Shown here: one piece after another, positions 35,291 to 43,618 of the stretch
Layout of the letters: each line of letters opens with the position of its first letter
Numbering within the stretch: the first letter of the stretch is position 1
DNA from: Bacteroidaceae bacterium
Lineage (GTDB): Bacteria; Bacteroidota; Bacteroidia; Bacteroidales; Bacteroidaceae
Assembly: GCA_017471185.1 (NCBI GenBank)
Contig: JAFUVZ010000076.1
Span: 1 to 58,782 of the forward strand
Reading direction: 5' to 3'
DNA length: 58,782 bases
Notes under the pieces: model-generated
The model's database searches: none
The model's input: the letters and a program-made list of their open reading frames with translations, nothing else
Told to the model about the DNA's origin: nothing
Translations under genes and position numbers: made by a program

Positions 35291-35357
35291 TGCATTGATC
35301 TTTTTTTTGATATGTCAATGCATTGCAAAAGTAACGCTTTGTCCGCAATTATCAAAA
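35291..35357 (-). promoter_or_regulatory. EPS operon promoter and leader hairpin
   Basis: The -7 TACTTTTG lies at 35333-35326 and TTTTG (-33) at 35357-35353, spaced by 19 bases. Just after the predicted start the leader can form a hairpin with perfect 8-bp arms TGCATTGA/TCAATGCA (35291-35298, 35315-35322). The leader (to 35189) holds no ORF. The hairpin is a candidate recruiting site for UpxY. Confidence 0.55.
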
Positions 35358-35413
35358 GATTTAAGAAAATAATGCTTAAGAAGGTTCAGATGCCATGACC
35401 GGTTAGGCATAAC

Positions 35414-35608
35414 CTAATCCTGGCTTTTGCGTTGCGACGGTCTGTTGGCACGGCGTTTGCGGATGTCGGCCTTCATTTTAGCGGATGCTGACTTATGGGC
35501 TCCTGTGATATATGTTTTTTTCTTAGCCTTCGTCTTAATCTTATTCCCTTGCTTGGGCTTGTCGCTCTTGCCTCTGAACACCACGCCATGCATGATGATG
35601 TGTTCCAT
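35414..35608 (-). CDS. Small basic protein of unknown function
   Basis: This 64-residue ORF begins MEHIIMHGVVFRGKSDKPKQ and is rich in Lys and Arg (IKTKAKKKTYITGAHKSA, DIRKRRANRPSQRKSQ). AGGAG lies a few bases before the ATG at 35608; another ATG at 35623 lies in frame. It follows the DUF4468 gene by under 30 bases. The composition suggests nucleic-acid binding, but no family was recognised and it could be spurious. Confidence 0.45.
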   Translation of the reverse strand: MEHIIMHGVVFRGKSDKPKQGNKIKTKAKKKTYITGAHKSASAKMKADIRKRRANRPSQRKSQD

Positions 35609-35634
35609 ATCTTCTCCTGCCATAGTTTCGGGTA

Positions 35635-36822
35635 TTAATGAGTTTCTACACTGGTTATTTCTCCCGTAAAGATGTTGGCCCGTCCAGGACCTGGCTTCTC
35701 TGTAGTCGCATAACGGCATTTCATCACCACAGATGGCTGGCTGGCACCATTAGGATAGAATGAAACCGTGTATGCCTCAGCCTGCTCTAAAGCCTGATAG
35801 TTCTGTTCTGGCGTCAGAATAGTATTAATAAACTTCTTTCCATCTTTGCTTGAAAGATAGCCTCCGGCATTGGCGGTCATCGTGGTACGGTTGAATTCGT
35901 CTTCACCTATAATAATAACCAACCTGCCTTTGCTGGCTTGAATCTTGTCTGCTGTCAACTCAGGGAAAGCTCCTGCTGGAACAGCTGGTTTCTCTTCCAC
36001 TACTGCAACAGGTGTATCAACGGGCTTGACAGTCTCTTCGGGTTTAACTGTTTCTCCATCCTTGACAGCAGCTTCAACAGTAGCTACTGGTATTGCTGGG
36101 TTTATCGCCGGGGCAGCGGCTTTAGCCACAGGTTGGGCAGGGGGTGTGGTTTGTACCGGTTGAGCGTTTACAACTGCCACCTCGTCTCCCTTGCGAGTCT
36201 CTTCTGGTTTGCCATCGTCTGCTCTCATCGTATTGATACCGCTCAGGGCTTTCTGCAAACTTTCGTTCATGTCGTCCACAAAGTCAACGGTCTTTCTACG
36301 CCATTTAGCATAGCCTCTCACCAGTTTTGATTGGTCTTTTGAAAGAGCAACCTCGTCGGTTATCCACTCTTCGGCTATATATATTTCCTTTTCGTTGGGA
36401 TAGTCATAACGGATATTCCTGATTTGAAGCGTGCATTTACCGTTATCGCAGTTGGCAATCATCTGATACATCACTTTGGTACGGTCAAGTGCCAGTGCTG
36501 TATTTGAGAAAACGATGTATTCTTCAGCATTTGCAGCAATCTGGCCATTGGCCTCATTGACGTATGCCACACGACTCTTGTTGGCGTTCTGCTTCATGCG
36601 TGCATCCATCCATGTGTGTACTTTTTCATACACATCCTCTTTGCTCATGCCACTGATGCTGAATTCTTTGCTGAATACCACCTTGCCGTTAACCTCCGGC
36701 ACAGCTCCCTTCAGGTAGTAGCTGTCTTCGTGGTTAGCGTTCTCGTTCTTCTGTGCTGCCGCCTGATAAGGCAAACAGATTGCAATGCAAGCAAAGCAGA
36801 TGGATAGAATCGTTTTCTTCAT
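35635..36822 (-). CDS. DUF4468 domain-containing exported protein
   Basis: This 395-residue protein has a signal peptide ending near QAAAQK. A DUF4468 domain with TBP-like fold follows (VVFSKEFSISGMSKEDVYEK to about residue 190), then a Pro/Ala/Val-rich linker (PVAKAAAPAINPAIPVATVE) and a second small domain with LVIIIGEDEFNRTTMTANAG. It is periplasmic or surface-exposed. The ATG at 36822 lies close behind a -7 box (36859-36852). Function is unknown. Confidence 0.85.
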   Translation of the reverse strand: MKKTILSICFACIAICLPYQAAAQKNENANHEDSYYLKGAVPEVNGKVVFSKEFSISGMSKEDVYEKVHTWMDARMKQNANKSRVAYVNEANGQIAANAEEYIVFSNTALALDRTKVMYQMIANCDNGKCTLQIRNIRYDYPNEKEIYIAEEWITDEVALSKDQSKLVRGYAKWRRKTVDFVDDMNESLQKALSGINTMRADDGKPEETRKGDEVAVVNAQPVQTTPPAQPVAKAAAPAINPAIPVATVEAAVKDGETVKPEETVKPVDTPVAVVEEKPAVPAGAFPELTADKIQASKGRLVIIIGEDEFNRTTMTANAGGYLSSKDGKKFINTILTPEQNYQALEQAEAYTVSFYPNGASQPSVVMKCRYATTEKPGPGRANIFTGEITSVETH

Positions 36823-36851
36823 GTCTTTTTTCGTTTCTTGTTTTATGTATG

Positions 36852-36859
36852 CAAAGATA
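36852..36859 (-). promoter_or_regulatory. -7 box of the DUF4468 gene
   Basis: TATCTTTG on the minus strand lies 30 bases upstream of the ATG at 36822. Confidence 0.45.
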
Positions 36860-36953
36860 AATCTTTTCATCTGATTATGCCTTATTTTGCGATTGAAACT
36901 TTAATGTTTTTGCACAAAAGAGGTGGAATTGTGCAAAAATATTGCCCAAAATA

Positions 36954-36984
36954 TTGCATGATATAGAATATTGTCATACATTTG
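36954..36984 (+). promoter_or_regulatory. Promoter of the FadL-type porin gene
   Basis: TTG at 36954-36956 and TACATTTG at 36977-36984 are 20 bases apart. Three AATATTG copies (36938, 36950, 36967) surround the -33. Their meaning is not clear. Confidence 0.55.
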
Positions 36985-37052
36985 CAGCCGTTTTTGTGGG
37001 ATTTGTCCCCCAAGATGAGTTAAATTAACCATTAATTAATTTAGGTAAAAAG

Positions 37053-38441
37053 ATGAAAAAGACAATTCTTGGCTTGGCTATGCTGGGCTTTTCAGCTTCC
37101 GCTTTCGCAGGCGGTGTGCTGACTAATACAAACCAGTCGGTGGCATTTATCAGAATGATAACGCGTGGTGCTATGATTGATTCTGATAGCCCATATTCAA
37201 ATCCAGCTGGTTTGGGTTTCCTCAAGAAAGATGGCATCTATGTCTCATTCAGCTGGCAGAACGCTTATCAGGAGCGTAATATTGATGCAACCTTCCCACT
37301 ATTCCCTGAAGAGAATAATCACCGTTTTTATAAAGGCACGGCTTCTGCACCAATCATTCCTTCTTTATTCTTTACTTATAAGAAAGGACCATGGGCTATT
37401 TCCGCATACGGAGGTGTTGTTGGCGGTGGAGGTGAAGCTTCTTATAGTAAGGGCTTGCCTATGTTTGACTCAATGGTGATGGCTGGTATTGCAGCCAACC
37501 CAACTGTTCAGGGACTGATGAAAGCAACTGGAACTGCCAGTGCTTCAGAACTCTATAATATGAACACCTCAATGAAAGGGCGTCAGTTTATCTATGCTTT
37601 CCAAGCTGGTGTGACTTATAAGGCAACTGACTGGCTTTCACTTTATGCTGGTGCACGAATGAATTATTTCACAGGTGGATACAAGGGACATGTGACTGCC
37701 ACCGCTAAACCTGAACTGATGCAGAACCCAGTTATTCAGCAGGCTGCTGCGGCAAATCCGTCTTTAGCGGCTTTGGCTAACCAGCCGTTGGTTGATTTGC
37801 GTCTGGATGTTGATCAGAAAGGGTGGGGCGTGGCTCCTGTCATTGGTGCTGATGTGAAACTGGGCAAATGGAATGTTGGTTTGAAATATGAGTTCAAGGC
37901 TAATCTCAATATTGAGAACGATACCAAGGAAAACTCTGATCCTAACGGAGCATTGGCGGCTTATAGCGATGGTGTGAATACTCCGAGTGACGTGCCTGCT
38001 TTGTTTAGTGCAGCAGTGGCTTACGAGATTCTGCCAACTTTACGTGCCAGTGTGGAATACCATCATTTTTACGACAAGAATGCGGAAATGGCAAATGACA
38101 AGCAGAAGACACTGACACGTGGAACTAATGAGTATCAGGTCGGTGTTGAATGGGATGCACATAAGTATGTAACATTGAGTGCAGGTTATCAGCGCACTGA
38201 CTATGGATTGTCTGATGAATTCCAGTATGACACATCTTTCTTCTGTGACTCTTATTCAATAGGTCTCGGTGGCGTGATACACCTGTCGGAGCGCATGAAG
38301 GTGAATGTGGGCTACTTCTGGACTCATTACCATGATTATACTAAGAAGTTCACCAACTATAACAATACAACTCTTCCGGGTGAGAATGTCTATAGCCGTC
38401 ATAACAAAGTGTTTGGAGCAAGCATAGACTACAGGTTTTAA
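37053..38441 (+). CDS. OmpP1/FadL-family outer-membrane transporter
   Basis: This 462-residue protein has a signal peptide (MKKTILGLAMLGFSASAFAG). The N-terminus resembles the FadL plug (DSDSPYSNPAGLGFL), and aromatic-rich beta strands continue to the end with the terminal F typical of outer-membrane barrels (KVFGASIDYRF). FadL homologs carry fatty acids and other hydrophobic compounds across the outer membrane. The leader is about 60 bases. The gene stands alone; a palindrome follows it. Confidence 0.9.
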   Translation: MKKTILGLAMLGFSASAFAGGVLTNTNQSVAFIRMITRGAMIDSDSPYSNPAGLGFLKKDGIYVSFSWQNAYQERNIDATFPLFPEENNHRFYKGTASAPIIPSLFFTYKKGPWAISAYGGVVGGGGEASYSKGLPMFDSMVMAGIAANPTVQGLMKATGTASASELYNMNTSMKGRQFIYAFQAGVTYKATDWLSLYAGARMNYFTGGYKGHVTATAKPELMQNPVIQQAAAANPSLAALANQPLVDLRLDVDQKGWGVAPVIGADVKLGKWNVGLKYEFKANLNIENDTKENSDPNGALAAYSDGVNTPSDVPALFSAAVAYEILPTLRASVEYHHFYDKNAEMANDKQKTLTRGTNEYQVGVEWDAHKYVTLSAGYQRTDYGLSDEFQYDTSFFCDSYSIGLGGVIHLSERMKVNVGYFWTHYHDYTKKFTNYNNTTLPGENVYSRHNKVFGASIDYRF

Positions 38442-38448
38442 AACTACG

Positions 38449-38509
38449 GGCTACAAGCTTAAGAACATTGAACATTTAGTCGTACCCTTATAGCTCGTAG
38501 CTTGTAGCC
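38449..38509. terminator. Large inverted repeat after the porin gene
   Basis: Arms GGCTACAAGCT (38449-38459) and AGCTTGTAGCC (38499-38509) are perfect and their flanks pair partly. GGTTTTTC follows 8 bases later. A terminator or an interspersed palindromic repeat are both possible. Confidence 0.5.
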
Positions 38510-38524
38510 GTAATTAGGTTTTTC

Positions 38525-38568
38525 GCGCAAAAGTTTGCATAGTTCGGAGATTATGCCTACTTTTGCGC
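38525..38568 (+). promoter_or_regulatory. Promoter of the queuosine operon within a dyad
   Basis: TTTG (38534-38537) and TACTTTTG (38558-38565) are spaced by 20 bases. Perfect 10-bp arms GCGCAAAAGT/ACTTTTGCGC (38525-38534, 38559-38568) enclose the whole promoter, and GCATA/TATGC pair inside them. No preQ1 riboswitch signature was found in the leader. Confidence 0.55.
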
Positions 38569-38637
38569 TGATTTATGAAATATGATGCTGCGAATAGCAG
38601 CCGTGTATTCCAGAACACCACGTAAAAAACAGGAAAT

Positions 38638-39318
38638 ATGAAGAAAGAAGTATCAGTTATCTTTTTGCTACTGGCCGTATTGTTCAACGTTTGTCTGGTA
38701 GCGTCCAATCTCTTGGGAACCAAGTTAATCAATGTGTTTGGCATCAGTGTCACTGGTGGCTTGATGATTTTCCCCATTTCATACATCATTAACGACTGTG
38801 TGGCAGAAGTGTGGGGTTATCGCAAGGCAAGGCTTCTGATTTGGACAGGCTTTGCGAGTAATTTCTTTACGGTTGCCGTTGGCTTGATTGCCGTAGCTAT
38901 TCCAGCCGCACCTTTCTGGGAAGGGGAGGAACACTTTAATTTTGTGTTTGGCATGGCACCGCGCATTGCCTTTGCGTCAATCATGGCCTATATGGTAGGC
39001 TCATTCCTCAACGCCTGGGTCATGAGCAGAATGAAGATAGCCAGCCATGGTAAACGCTTCTCTTTACGTGCCGTCTGGTCAACTATTGTAGGTGAGACGG
39101 GTGACTCGGTGATTTTCTTCCCGTTGGCATTTGGGTTTGTCATAGGTTGGAATGAACTTATCACAATGATGATTACACAGATTATTCTTAAGACTGTATA
39201 TGAGATTGTCGTGCTGCCTGTTACCATCCGTGTGGTAAAGGCTGTCAAGAAGTTGGACGGTAGTGATGTATATGATGAAAACGTGTCATACAACGTTTTG
39301 AAAGTTAATGATATCTAA
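38638..39318 (+). CDS. Queuosine precursor transporter (YhhQ/VUT family)
   Basis: This 226-residue inner-membrane protein has six hydrophobic segments and the family motifs [32 protein letters not shown] and [19 protein letters not shown]. Members import preQ0/preQ1 or queuine. The linked queC gene starts 2 bases after its stop, which supports the call. Confidence 0.93.
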   Translation: MKKEVSVIFLLLAVLFNVCLVASNLLGTKLINVFGISVTGGLMIFPISYIINDCVAEVWGYRKARLLIWTGFASNFFTVAVGLIAVAIPAAPFWEGEEHFNFVFGMAPRIAFASIMAYMVGSFLNAWVMSRMKIASHGKRFSLRAVWSTIVGETGDSVIFFPLAFGFVIGWNELITMMITQIILKTVYEIVVLPVTIRVVKAVKKLDGSDVYDENVSYNVLKVNDI

Positions 39319-39320
39319 TC

Positions 39321-39983
39321 ATGATTGATGACAAAGCATTGGTAGTGTTCAGTGGTGGACAAGATTCCACCACGTGCCTTTTCTGGGCTAAACAAGAGTT
39401 TAAAGATGTGTATGCCGTGAGCTTCCGGTATGGACAGAAACATGAAAAAGAAGTGGAATTAGCCAGGGAAATAGCAAAGACTGCTGGCGTCCACTTTGAG
39501 GTAATGGATATACCTTTGGTAGGTCAGTTAGGCCGTAACTCCCTTACTGATGCGACAATAGAGATGGATCAGGCGGTTCCTGCCAGCGGATTGCCTAATA
39601 CTTTTGTGCCTGGCAGAAATATGTTCTTCTTGAGTATTGCTGCTGTATATGCCCGTGAACGGGGTATCCGCCATCTTGTGACAGGTGTGTCTCAAACAGA
39701 CTACAGCGGTTATCCCGACTGTCGTGACGCATTTGTCAAGTCTCTAAATGTCACTTTGAACCTTGCTATGGATTATCAGTTTGTGATCCATACACCGTTG
39801 ATGTGGATTGACAAGGCACAGACATGGGAACTGGCAGACAAACTGGGTGTATTCGACTTGGTTCGTTATAAGACACTGACTTGCTATAATGGCATACAGG
39901 GCGATGGATGCGGTCATTGTCCGTCATGCCTTCTCAGAAATGAAGGACTTCACAAATATCTTGCATCAAAAAAGAACGCATGA
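39321..39983 (+). CDS. queC: 7-cyano-7-deazaguanine synthase
   Basis: This 220-residue enzyme converts 7-carboxy-7-deazaguanine to preQ0 with ATP and ammonia. The PP-loop [16 protein letters not shown] is at residues 8-23. [17 protein letters not shown] is conserved, and a four-Cys zinc site lies near the end ([16 protein letters not shown]). QueD, QueE and QueF are not in the window. The operon probably ends here, because the next gene has its own promoter. Confidence 0.96.
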   Translation: MIDDKALVVFSGGQDSTTCLFWAKQEFKDVYAVSFRYGQKHEKEVELAREIAKTAGVHFEVMDIPLVGQLGRNSLTDATIEMDQAVPASGLPNTFVPGRNMFFLSIAAVYARERGIRHLVTGVSQTDYSGYPDCRDAFVKSLNVTLNLAMDYQFVIHTPLMWIDKAQTWELADKLGVFDLVRYKTLTCYNGIQGDGCGHCPSCLLRNEGLHKYLASKKNA

Positions 39984-39985
39984 TA

Positions 39986-40017
39986 TTTTGCTTTTCTTGC
40001 GTATAATCGTATCTTTG
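39986..40017 (+). promoter_or_regulatory. Promoter of the TonB-plug/TlpA pair
   Basis: TTTTG at 39986-39990 and TATCTTTG at 40010-40017 are 19 bases apart, just after the queC stop. Confidence 0.55.
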
Positions 40018-40044
40018 CATCGTACTATATATAAAAGTAGGTGT

Positions 40045-40707
40045 ATGAGACGGATATTGTTTATCCTGCTGGCTTTTCTTGCTTGCCAGGGGGTGCTTGC
40101 GCAGAATATTTCGGGGGTTGTCTTGAAAAAAGGCAAGCCTAAGAAGGGTGTGACTGTCTGGCTGAAGAAAGCTGATAAGGCTGTGGATACAGACAAAGAA
40201 GGACGTTTCTCTTTCATGGGTGCTTTGGCCGATGATACACTGCAGATCACAGCCGGAGCACGTGCCGATGCTAAGATTCTTGTGGGTAACCACAAGGACA
40301 TAATTGTCAATCTTGATAAAAATGACTTTACGGTAAAGGAAGACGATGTGGAGCAGACGTTGAAATATACGCTCCTTTCACGTGCAACGGGCGCTTCAGA
40401 TGGTGTCACCCATGAAATGATTATGCGTTCAGGGCTCAGGACCATTACAGAATTGCTGCGTAATTATGTGGCTGGGGTGATGGTGGTTACTGAAGGCGGA
40501 AGTAGCAAAGTAACCATCAGGGGCATCAACTCTGTTAATTCAGGGACTGAACCGCTCGTTGTTTTGGATGGCGTTGCCATAGAGGGATTTGACCTGGACA
40601 ATGCGATTCCGGTAGAAACGATTGCTACCATCAAGGTTAATAAGGATGGAGCAGGTTGGGGGGTACGTGGAGCTAACGGGGTCATTCTAATAACGACGTT
40701 GAAATGA
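40045..40707 (+). CDS. Carboxypeptidase-regulatory-like plus TonB plug domain protein without barrel
   Basis: This 220-residue exported protein has a signal peptide (MRRILFILLAFLACQGVLAQ). A beta-sandwich of the CarboxypepD_reg type follows (ISGVVLKKGKPKKGVTVWLK to GRFSFMGAL), then a TonB-dependent-receptor plug (LLRNYVAGVMVVTEGG, VTIRGINSVNSGTEPLVVLD, GANGVILITT). It stops where a receptor would begin its barrel. The start is ATG at 40045, well supported by the promoter. The next gene overlaps the stop (ATGA). It may be a partner protein rather than a transporter. Confidence 0.8.
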   Translation: MRRILFILLAFLACQGVLAQNISGVVLKKGKPKKGVTVWLKKADKAVDTDKEGRFSFMGALADDTLQITAGARADAKILVGNHKDIIVNLDKNDFTVKEDDVEQTLKYTLLSRATGASDGVTHEMIMRSGLRTITELLRNYVAGVMVVTEGGSSKVTIRGINSVNSGTEPLVVLDGVAIEGFDLDNAIPVETIATIKVNKDGAGWGVRGANGVILITTLK

Positions 40708-41783
40708 TGGGTAGGTTGCTGGCAACTATATTAGGATGTATCTGCGTCTTTCTGCCTGTCAAGGCTCAGGATAATGTGGCTTACAGCATCAAAGGCTCTG
40801 TGCCTGAGGGTGTCAGCTCTGTCTTTCTCAATACGCTTCGTAATGAACCCATTGATACGGCTCTGGTAGAAAACGGCACATTCTCTTTTCAAGGCTCTTT
40901 GGCAATGAATACATTCTTAACTCTCACGGATGATGGAGATGACTTGCCTGTAAATCTGCTTGTTGACGGTTCCCCGTTGGAAGTGAATATGGAGCGTGGC
41001 ACATTGAAAGGATCCAGACTAAACGAGAGGCTCAATAAGGCAGATAGAAAGATTACCGATCTTACAATTGACTATATGCAGGATCAGATGGAGTATGCAC
41101 AGACCAGTCAATGGCGCACAGAGACTCGCGATTCTTTAAGGCGTGTGATGAGTGCAACTTATAACAAGCTGGTAGTAGAGATGAAGAATGTGATACGTGC
41201 TAATCCTGACAATGTGATACCTGCGCTTTATCTGTCTCAAATCTATAACACACTATCTATTGAGGAGTTGAAGGAATTCCTCAATGATAGTCATGCATAT
41301 TCCAGTCATCCGCTTTGTATCGGGGCCTGGCGCATGGTGAACCATCATGAAAAGACCAATATAGGCACTCGTTTTACAGATTTGACAGAGGCTGATACGG
41401 TTGGAGTCAGTCATAAACTGAGTGAATATGTAGGTCATGGTAATTATGTCCTGATAGACTTCTGGGCAAGCTGGTGTGCTCCCTGTATGTCTGAAATGGA
41501 CAATGTAAAGGCTAATTATCAGAAATATCATAGCAAGGGATTTGAAATTGTTGGTTTGTCTTTTGACAGAGGCAGGCAGCCTTGGATCAATGCGATTGAG
41601 AGTCATGGACTGAACTGGGTTCATTTAAGTGACTTGAAGTACTGGAACAGTGAGGCGTCTATCGTATATGGTATCAGCTCCATCCCAGCAAACCTGTTGA
41701 TTGATGGTAATGGGATTATTGTGGCGACAGACTTGAGGGGCGCTGAATTGGGCAGAAGACTTAAGGAAATTTATGGTTTCTGA
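40704..41783 (+). CDS. TlpA-like thioredoxin with DUF4369-type N-terminus
   Basis: This 359-residue periplasmic protein has a signal peptide ending near VKAQD, an N-terminal DUF4369-like beta-domain (YSIKGSVPEGVSSVFLN), a helical middle, and a C-terminal thioredoxin domain with VLIDFWASWCAPCMSEM and the cis-Pro region SSIPANLLID. The WCAPC motif supports disulfide reductase activity in the cell envelope. Start overlaps the stop of the plug protein by 4 bases, so both may act together. Confidence 0.9.
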   Translation: MMGRLLATILGCICVFLPVKAQDNVAYSIKGSVPEGVSSVFLNTLRNEPIDTALVENGTFSFQGSLAMNTFLTLTDDGDDLPVNLLVDGSPLEVNMERGTLKGSRLNERLNKADRKITDLTIDYMQDQMEYAQTSQWRTETRDSLRRVMSATYNKLVVEMKNVIRANPDNVIPALYLSQIYNTLSIEELKEFLNDSHAYSSHPLCIGAWRMVNHHEKTNIGTRFTDLTEADTVGVSHKLSEYVGHGNYVLIDFWASWCAPCMSEMDNVKANYQKYHSKGFEIVGLSFDRGRQPWINAIESHGLNWVHLSDLKYWNSEASIVYGISSIPANLLIDGNGIIVATDLRGAELGRRLKEIYGF

Positions 41784-41826
41784 AAAATAAAATGAGGGAA
41801 TGCTTGCTAATTATGTTTTATTCCCA

Positions 41827-41834
41827 TATCTTTG
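41827..41834 (+). promoter_or_regulatory. -7 box of the small winged-helix gene
   Basis: TATCTTTG lies 42 bases before the ATG at 41876. Confidence 0.45.
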
Positions 41835-41875
41835 AGACAAGAATTAATACAATAACAAACTAAAATATTACGGCT

Positions 41876-42094
41876 ATGAAGAAGGATGACATTGGCGTTA
41901 ACGCAGGATTGGTTTGGCGAACTTTGTTTTATAAAGGTTCCAGGGCAACTTTCAATGAATTGCTTGAAAAGACGAGGTTGAATGCAATTGACCTTTCGTC
42001 AGCCATTGGATGGCTGGCTCGTGAGGACAAAGTAGAGTTCTTTCATGAGAATGGCGAAGAGTATATGGATGTGTATCGTGAGAATTATTATTAA
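41876..42094 (+). CDS. Small winged helix-turn-helix protein (DUF2582-like)
   Basis: This 72-residue protein reads MKKDDIGVNAGLVWRTLF at the start, TRLNAIDLSSAIGWLAREDK as recognition-helix region, and ends with an EYMDVYRENYY strand. The pattern fits the wHTH DUF2582 family found widely in Bacteroidetes. Probably DNA-binding; target unknown. It faces the next gene tail-to-tail across a strong hairpin. Confidence 0.85.
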   Translation: MKKDDIGVNAGLVWRTLFYKGSRATFNELLEKTRLNAIDLSSAIGWLAREDKVEFFHENGEEYMDVYRENYY

Positions 42095-42110
42095 TGGAGT
42101 TATAAGAAGA

Positions 42111-42142
42111 CGGGCACGTTAGCTGAAAAGCCAACGTGCCCG
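42111..42142. terminator. Bidirectional terminator between convergent genes
   Basis: Perfect 10-bp arms CGGGCACGTT (42111-42120) and AACGTGCCCG (42133-42142) lie between genes that converge at 42094 and 42166. Confidence 0.75.
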
Positions 42143-42165
42143 CCTTACTTTTGGGCGTTTTTAGC

Positions 42166-42543
42166 TTATTTGCGCTTTGCTTCAACTGGGAACTGGCCCA
42201 TCATGGCACCTTTAGCAGCGTCCTCACCATCCAAGGTGAAATACATGTCAATGTTCATGCCTGCTTGCGCAGTAAAGAATGAGAATGAAATCTCGTCTGC
42301 CTTCTCTGTGTTGATATCCTCGCAGTCAATCTTCTCATCACCCATAGCCTCAGCTGTAAGATATCCAGTGATCTTGCCGTCCTTTTCTTCAATCACCATG
42401 GTCATCTCAGTCTCACCGATAGGGGTGCTGGCTGTAACTGTCCATGTGCCGATAAACGGATTCTTCTTATCTTGAGCGTAAGTGCTGTTAGAAACGAATA
42501 ACATCGCCATCAGGCATACCATCATAAATGCAAACTTTTTCAT
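42166..42543 (-). CDS. Small exported protein of unknown function
   Basis: This 125-residue protein has a signal peptide (MKKFAFMMVCLMAMLFVSNS) and the beta-rich NPFIGTWTVTASTPIGETEM, VIEEKDGKITGYLT and FTLDGEDAAKGAMMGQFPVE. This resembles small lipocalin-like periplasmic domains of Bacteroidetes. A -7-like TATCTTCG lies at 42599-42592. Function is unknown. Confidence 0.8.
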   Translation of the reverse strand: MKKFAFMMVCLMAMLFVSNSTYAQDKKNPFIGTWTVTASTPIGETEMTMVIEEKDGKITGYLTAEAMGDEKIDCEDINTEKADEISFSFFTAQAGMNIDMYFTLDGEDAAKGAMMGQFPVEAKRK

Positions 42544-42614
42544 AATCCTTTTCTTTTTAAGAGTTATTAATTTATATATAGTTTTCTGCTGCGAAGATAT
42601 GAATAAAAATGAAA

Positions 42615-42648
42615 CGATGGCAAAAAAGAACGGACTTTTTTGCCATCG
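42615..42648 (-). terminator. Terminator of the DUF1080 gene
   Basis: Perfect 14-bp arms CGATGGCAAAAAAG (42615-42628) and CTTTTTTGCCATCG (42635-42648) are followed on the minus strand by TTTCATTTTT, 46 bases after the DUF1080 stop. Confidence 0.8.
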
Positions 42649-42694
42649 TATGGATTAAAGAATATCAAAAGGGTAATTTTGACCAGTTTTGATG

Positions 42695-43510
42695 TTACAT
42701 CTTACGAATCCAGATGTTACGGAAACTGATACCTGGACTTGGGTCACCATGGCATTGCAGCAAGATAGGGCCGTCGCCGTGAACCTTGGTCTGTGGCCAG
42801 CCGATATACTCGGTAGTACCCCAAATCTCAGTGTGGTTCTGCAGTACTACGCCATTGTGGATAACGGTTACGTAAGGATGTACCTTGTAAGTTCCGTCAG
42901 CGTTGAATACAGGAGCAGAGTAGATGATGTCATAAACCTGCCATTCGCCTGGCTTACGCATAGCGTTTACCAATGGAGGAGTCTGCTTGTACAAAGAACC
43001 GGTCATACCGTTTACGTATGTCTCGTTGTTATAGCAGTCAAGAATCTGAACTTCATACATATTCTGCAGATATACACCGCTGTTACCGCGAATCTGGCTG
43101 GTGAACTTAGCGTCCATTTCTGGAACGCACCACTCAATGTGGAGCTGGAAGCTACCGAATTCCTGCTTGGTCTTGATGTCGCCGCCACCATTTCTATAGT
43201 CTTTGTTAACGGTCATTACGCCATCCTTAACGATCCACTTTGCAGGAGCTGTGCTACCATCACGCTGTGGGGTTACCCAATTATCTGTCAGTGATTTCTC
43301 GGTTCCGTCAAACAATACGATAGCGTCTGATGGAGCACTGGCTGTTGCCTGGTTACCTGGAGTCACAACCTTAGGCTGTGGTGACCAATACTCAGACATA
43401 ACCGGAGTCATGCCTACACCAATCTTGTCATTACGTTCTTGCTGAGGCTGCTGGGCATTAGCGACACCACATACCATGGCAGCAAGGCTTAATACAATTA
43501 ACTTCTTCAT
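42695..43510 (-). CDS. DUF1080 (3-keto-disaccharide hydrolase-type) secreted protein
   Basis: This 271-residue protein has a signal peptide (MKKLIVLSLAAMVCGVANA) and a concanavalin-like DUF1080 domain with IVLFDGTEKSLTDNWV, FGSFQLHIEWCVPE, GNSGVYLQNMYEVQILDCYN and ISFRNIWIRKM. The family includes 3-keto-glucoside hydrolases, but many members are not characterised. The ATG at 43510 is used, because the longer ORF start lies in the promoter (TATATTTG at 43571-43564). Confidence 0.88.
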   Translation of the reverse strand: MKKLIVLSLAAMVCGVANAQQPQQERNDKIGVGMTPVMSEYWSPQPKVVTPGNQATASAPSDAIVLFDGTEKSLTDNWVTPQRDGSTAPAKWIVKDGVMTVNKDYRNGGGDIKTKQEFGSFQLHIEWCVPEMDAKFTSQIRGNSGVYLQNMYEVQILDCYNNETYVNGMTGSLYKQTPPLVNAMRKPGEWQVYDIIYSAPVFNADGTYKVHPYVTVIHNGVVLQNHTEIWGTTEYIGWPQTKVHGDGPILLQCHGDPSPGISFRNIWIRKM

Positions 43511-43563
43511 GGTTTTTATTACTTTAAAATTAAACATTTCCCTTACGGAATACAAAAACACTA

Positions 43564-43571
43564 CAAATATA
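43564..43571 (-). promoter_or_regulatory. -7 box of the DUF1080 gene
   Basis: TATATTTG on the minus strand lies 54 bases upstream of the ATG at 43510, so this gene is expressed separately from rpiB. Confidence 0.45.
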
Positions 43572-43618
43572 TTAAAAATTTATACATAGTGTCACTCAAT
43601 AAATGATTTTTTTCATTA

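Noticed and set aside
35291-35322. Rho-independent terminator in the EPS leader
   Set aside because: The 8-bp stem is weak with a 16-base loop, and it is not followed by a T tract on the minus strand; a leader regulatory hairpin is more likely.
38442-38637. preQ1 riboswitch before the queuosine transporter gene
   Set aside because: The conserved CTACAC-type core and pseudoknot pattern were not seen; the structure there is a dyad over the promoter.
42689-43294. Plus-strand ORF of 201 codons
   Set aside because: It is antisense to the DUF1080 gene, which has a signal peptide and family motifs.
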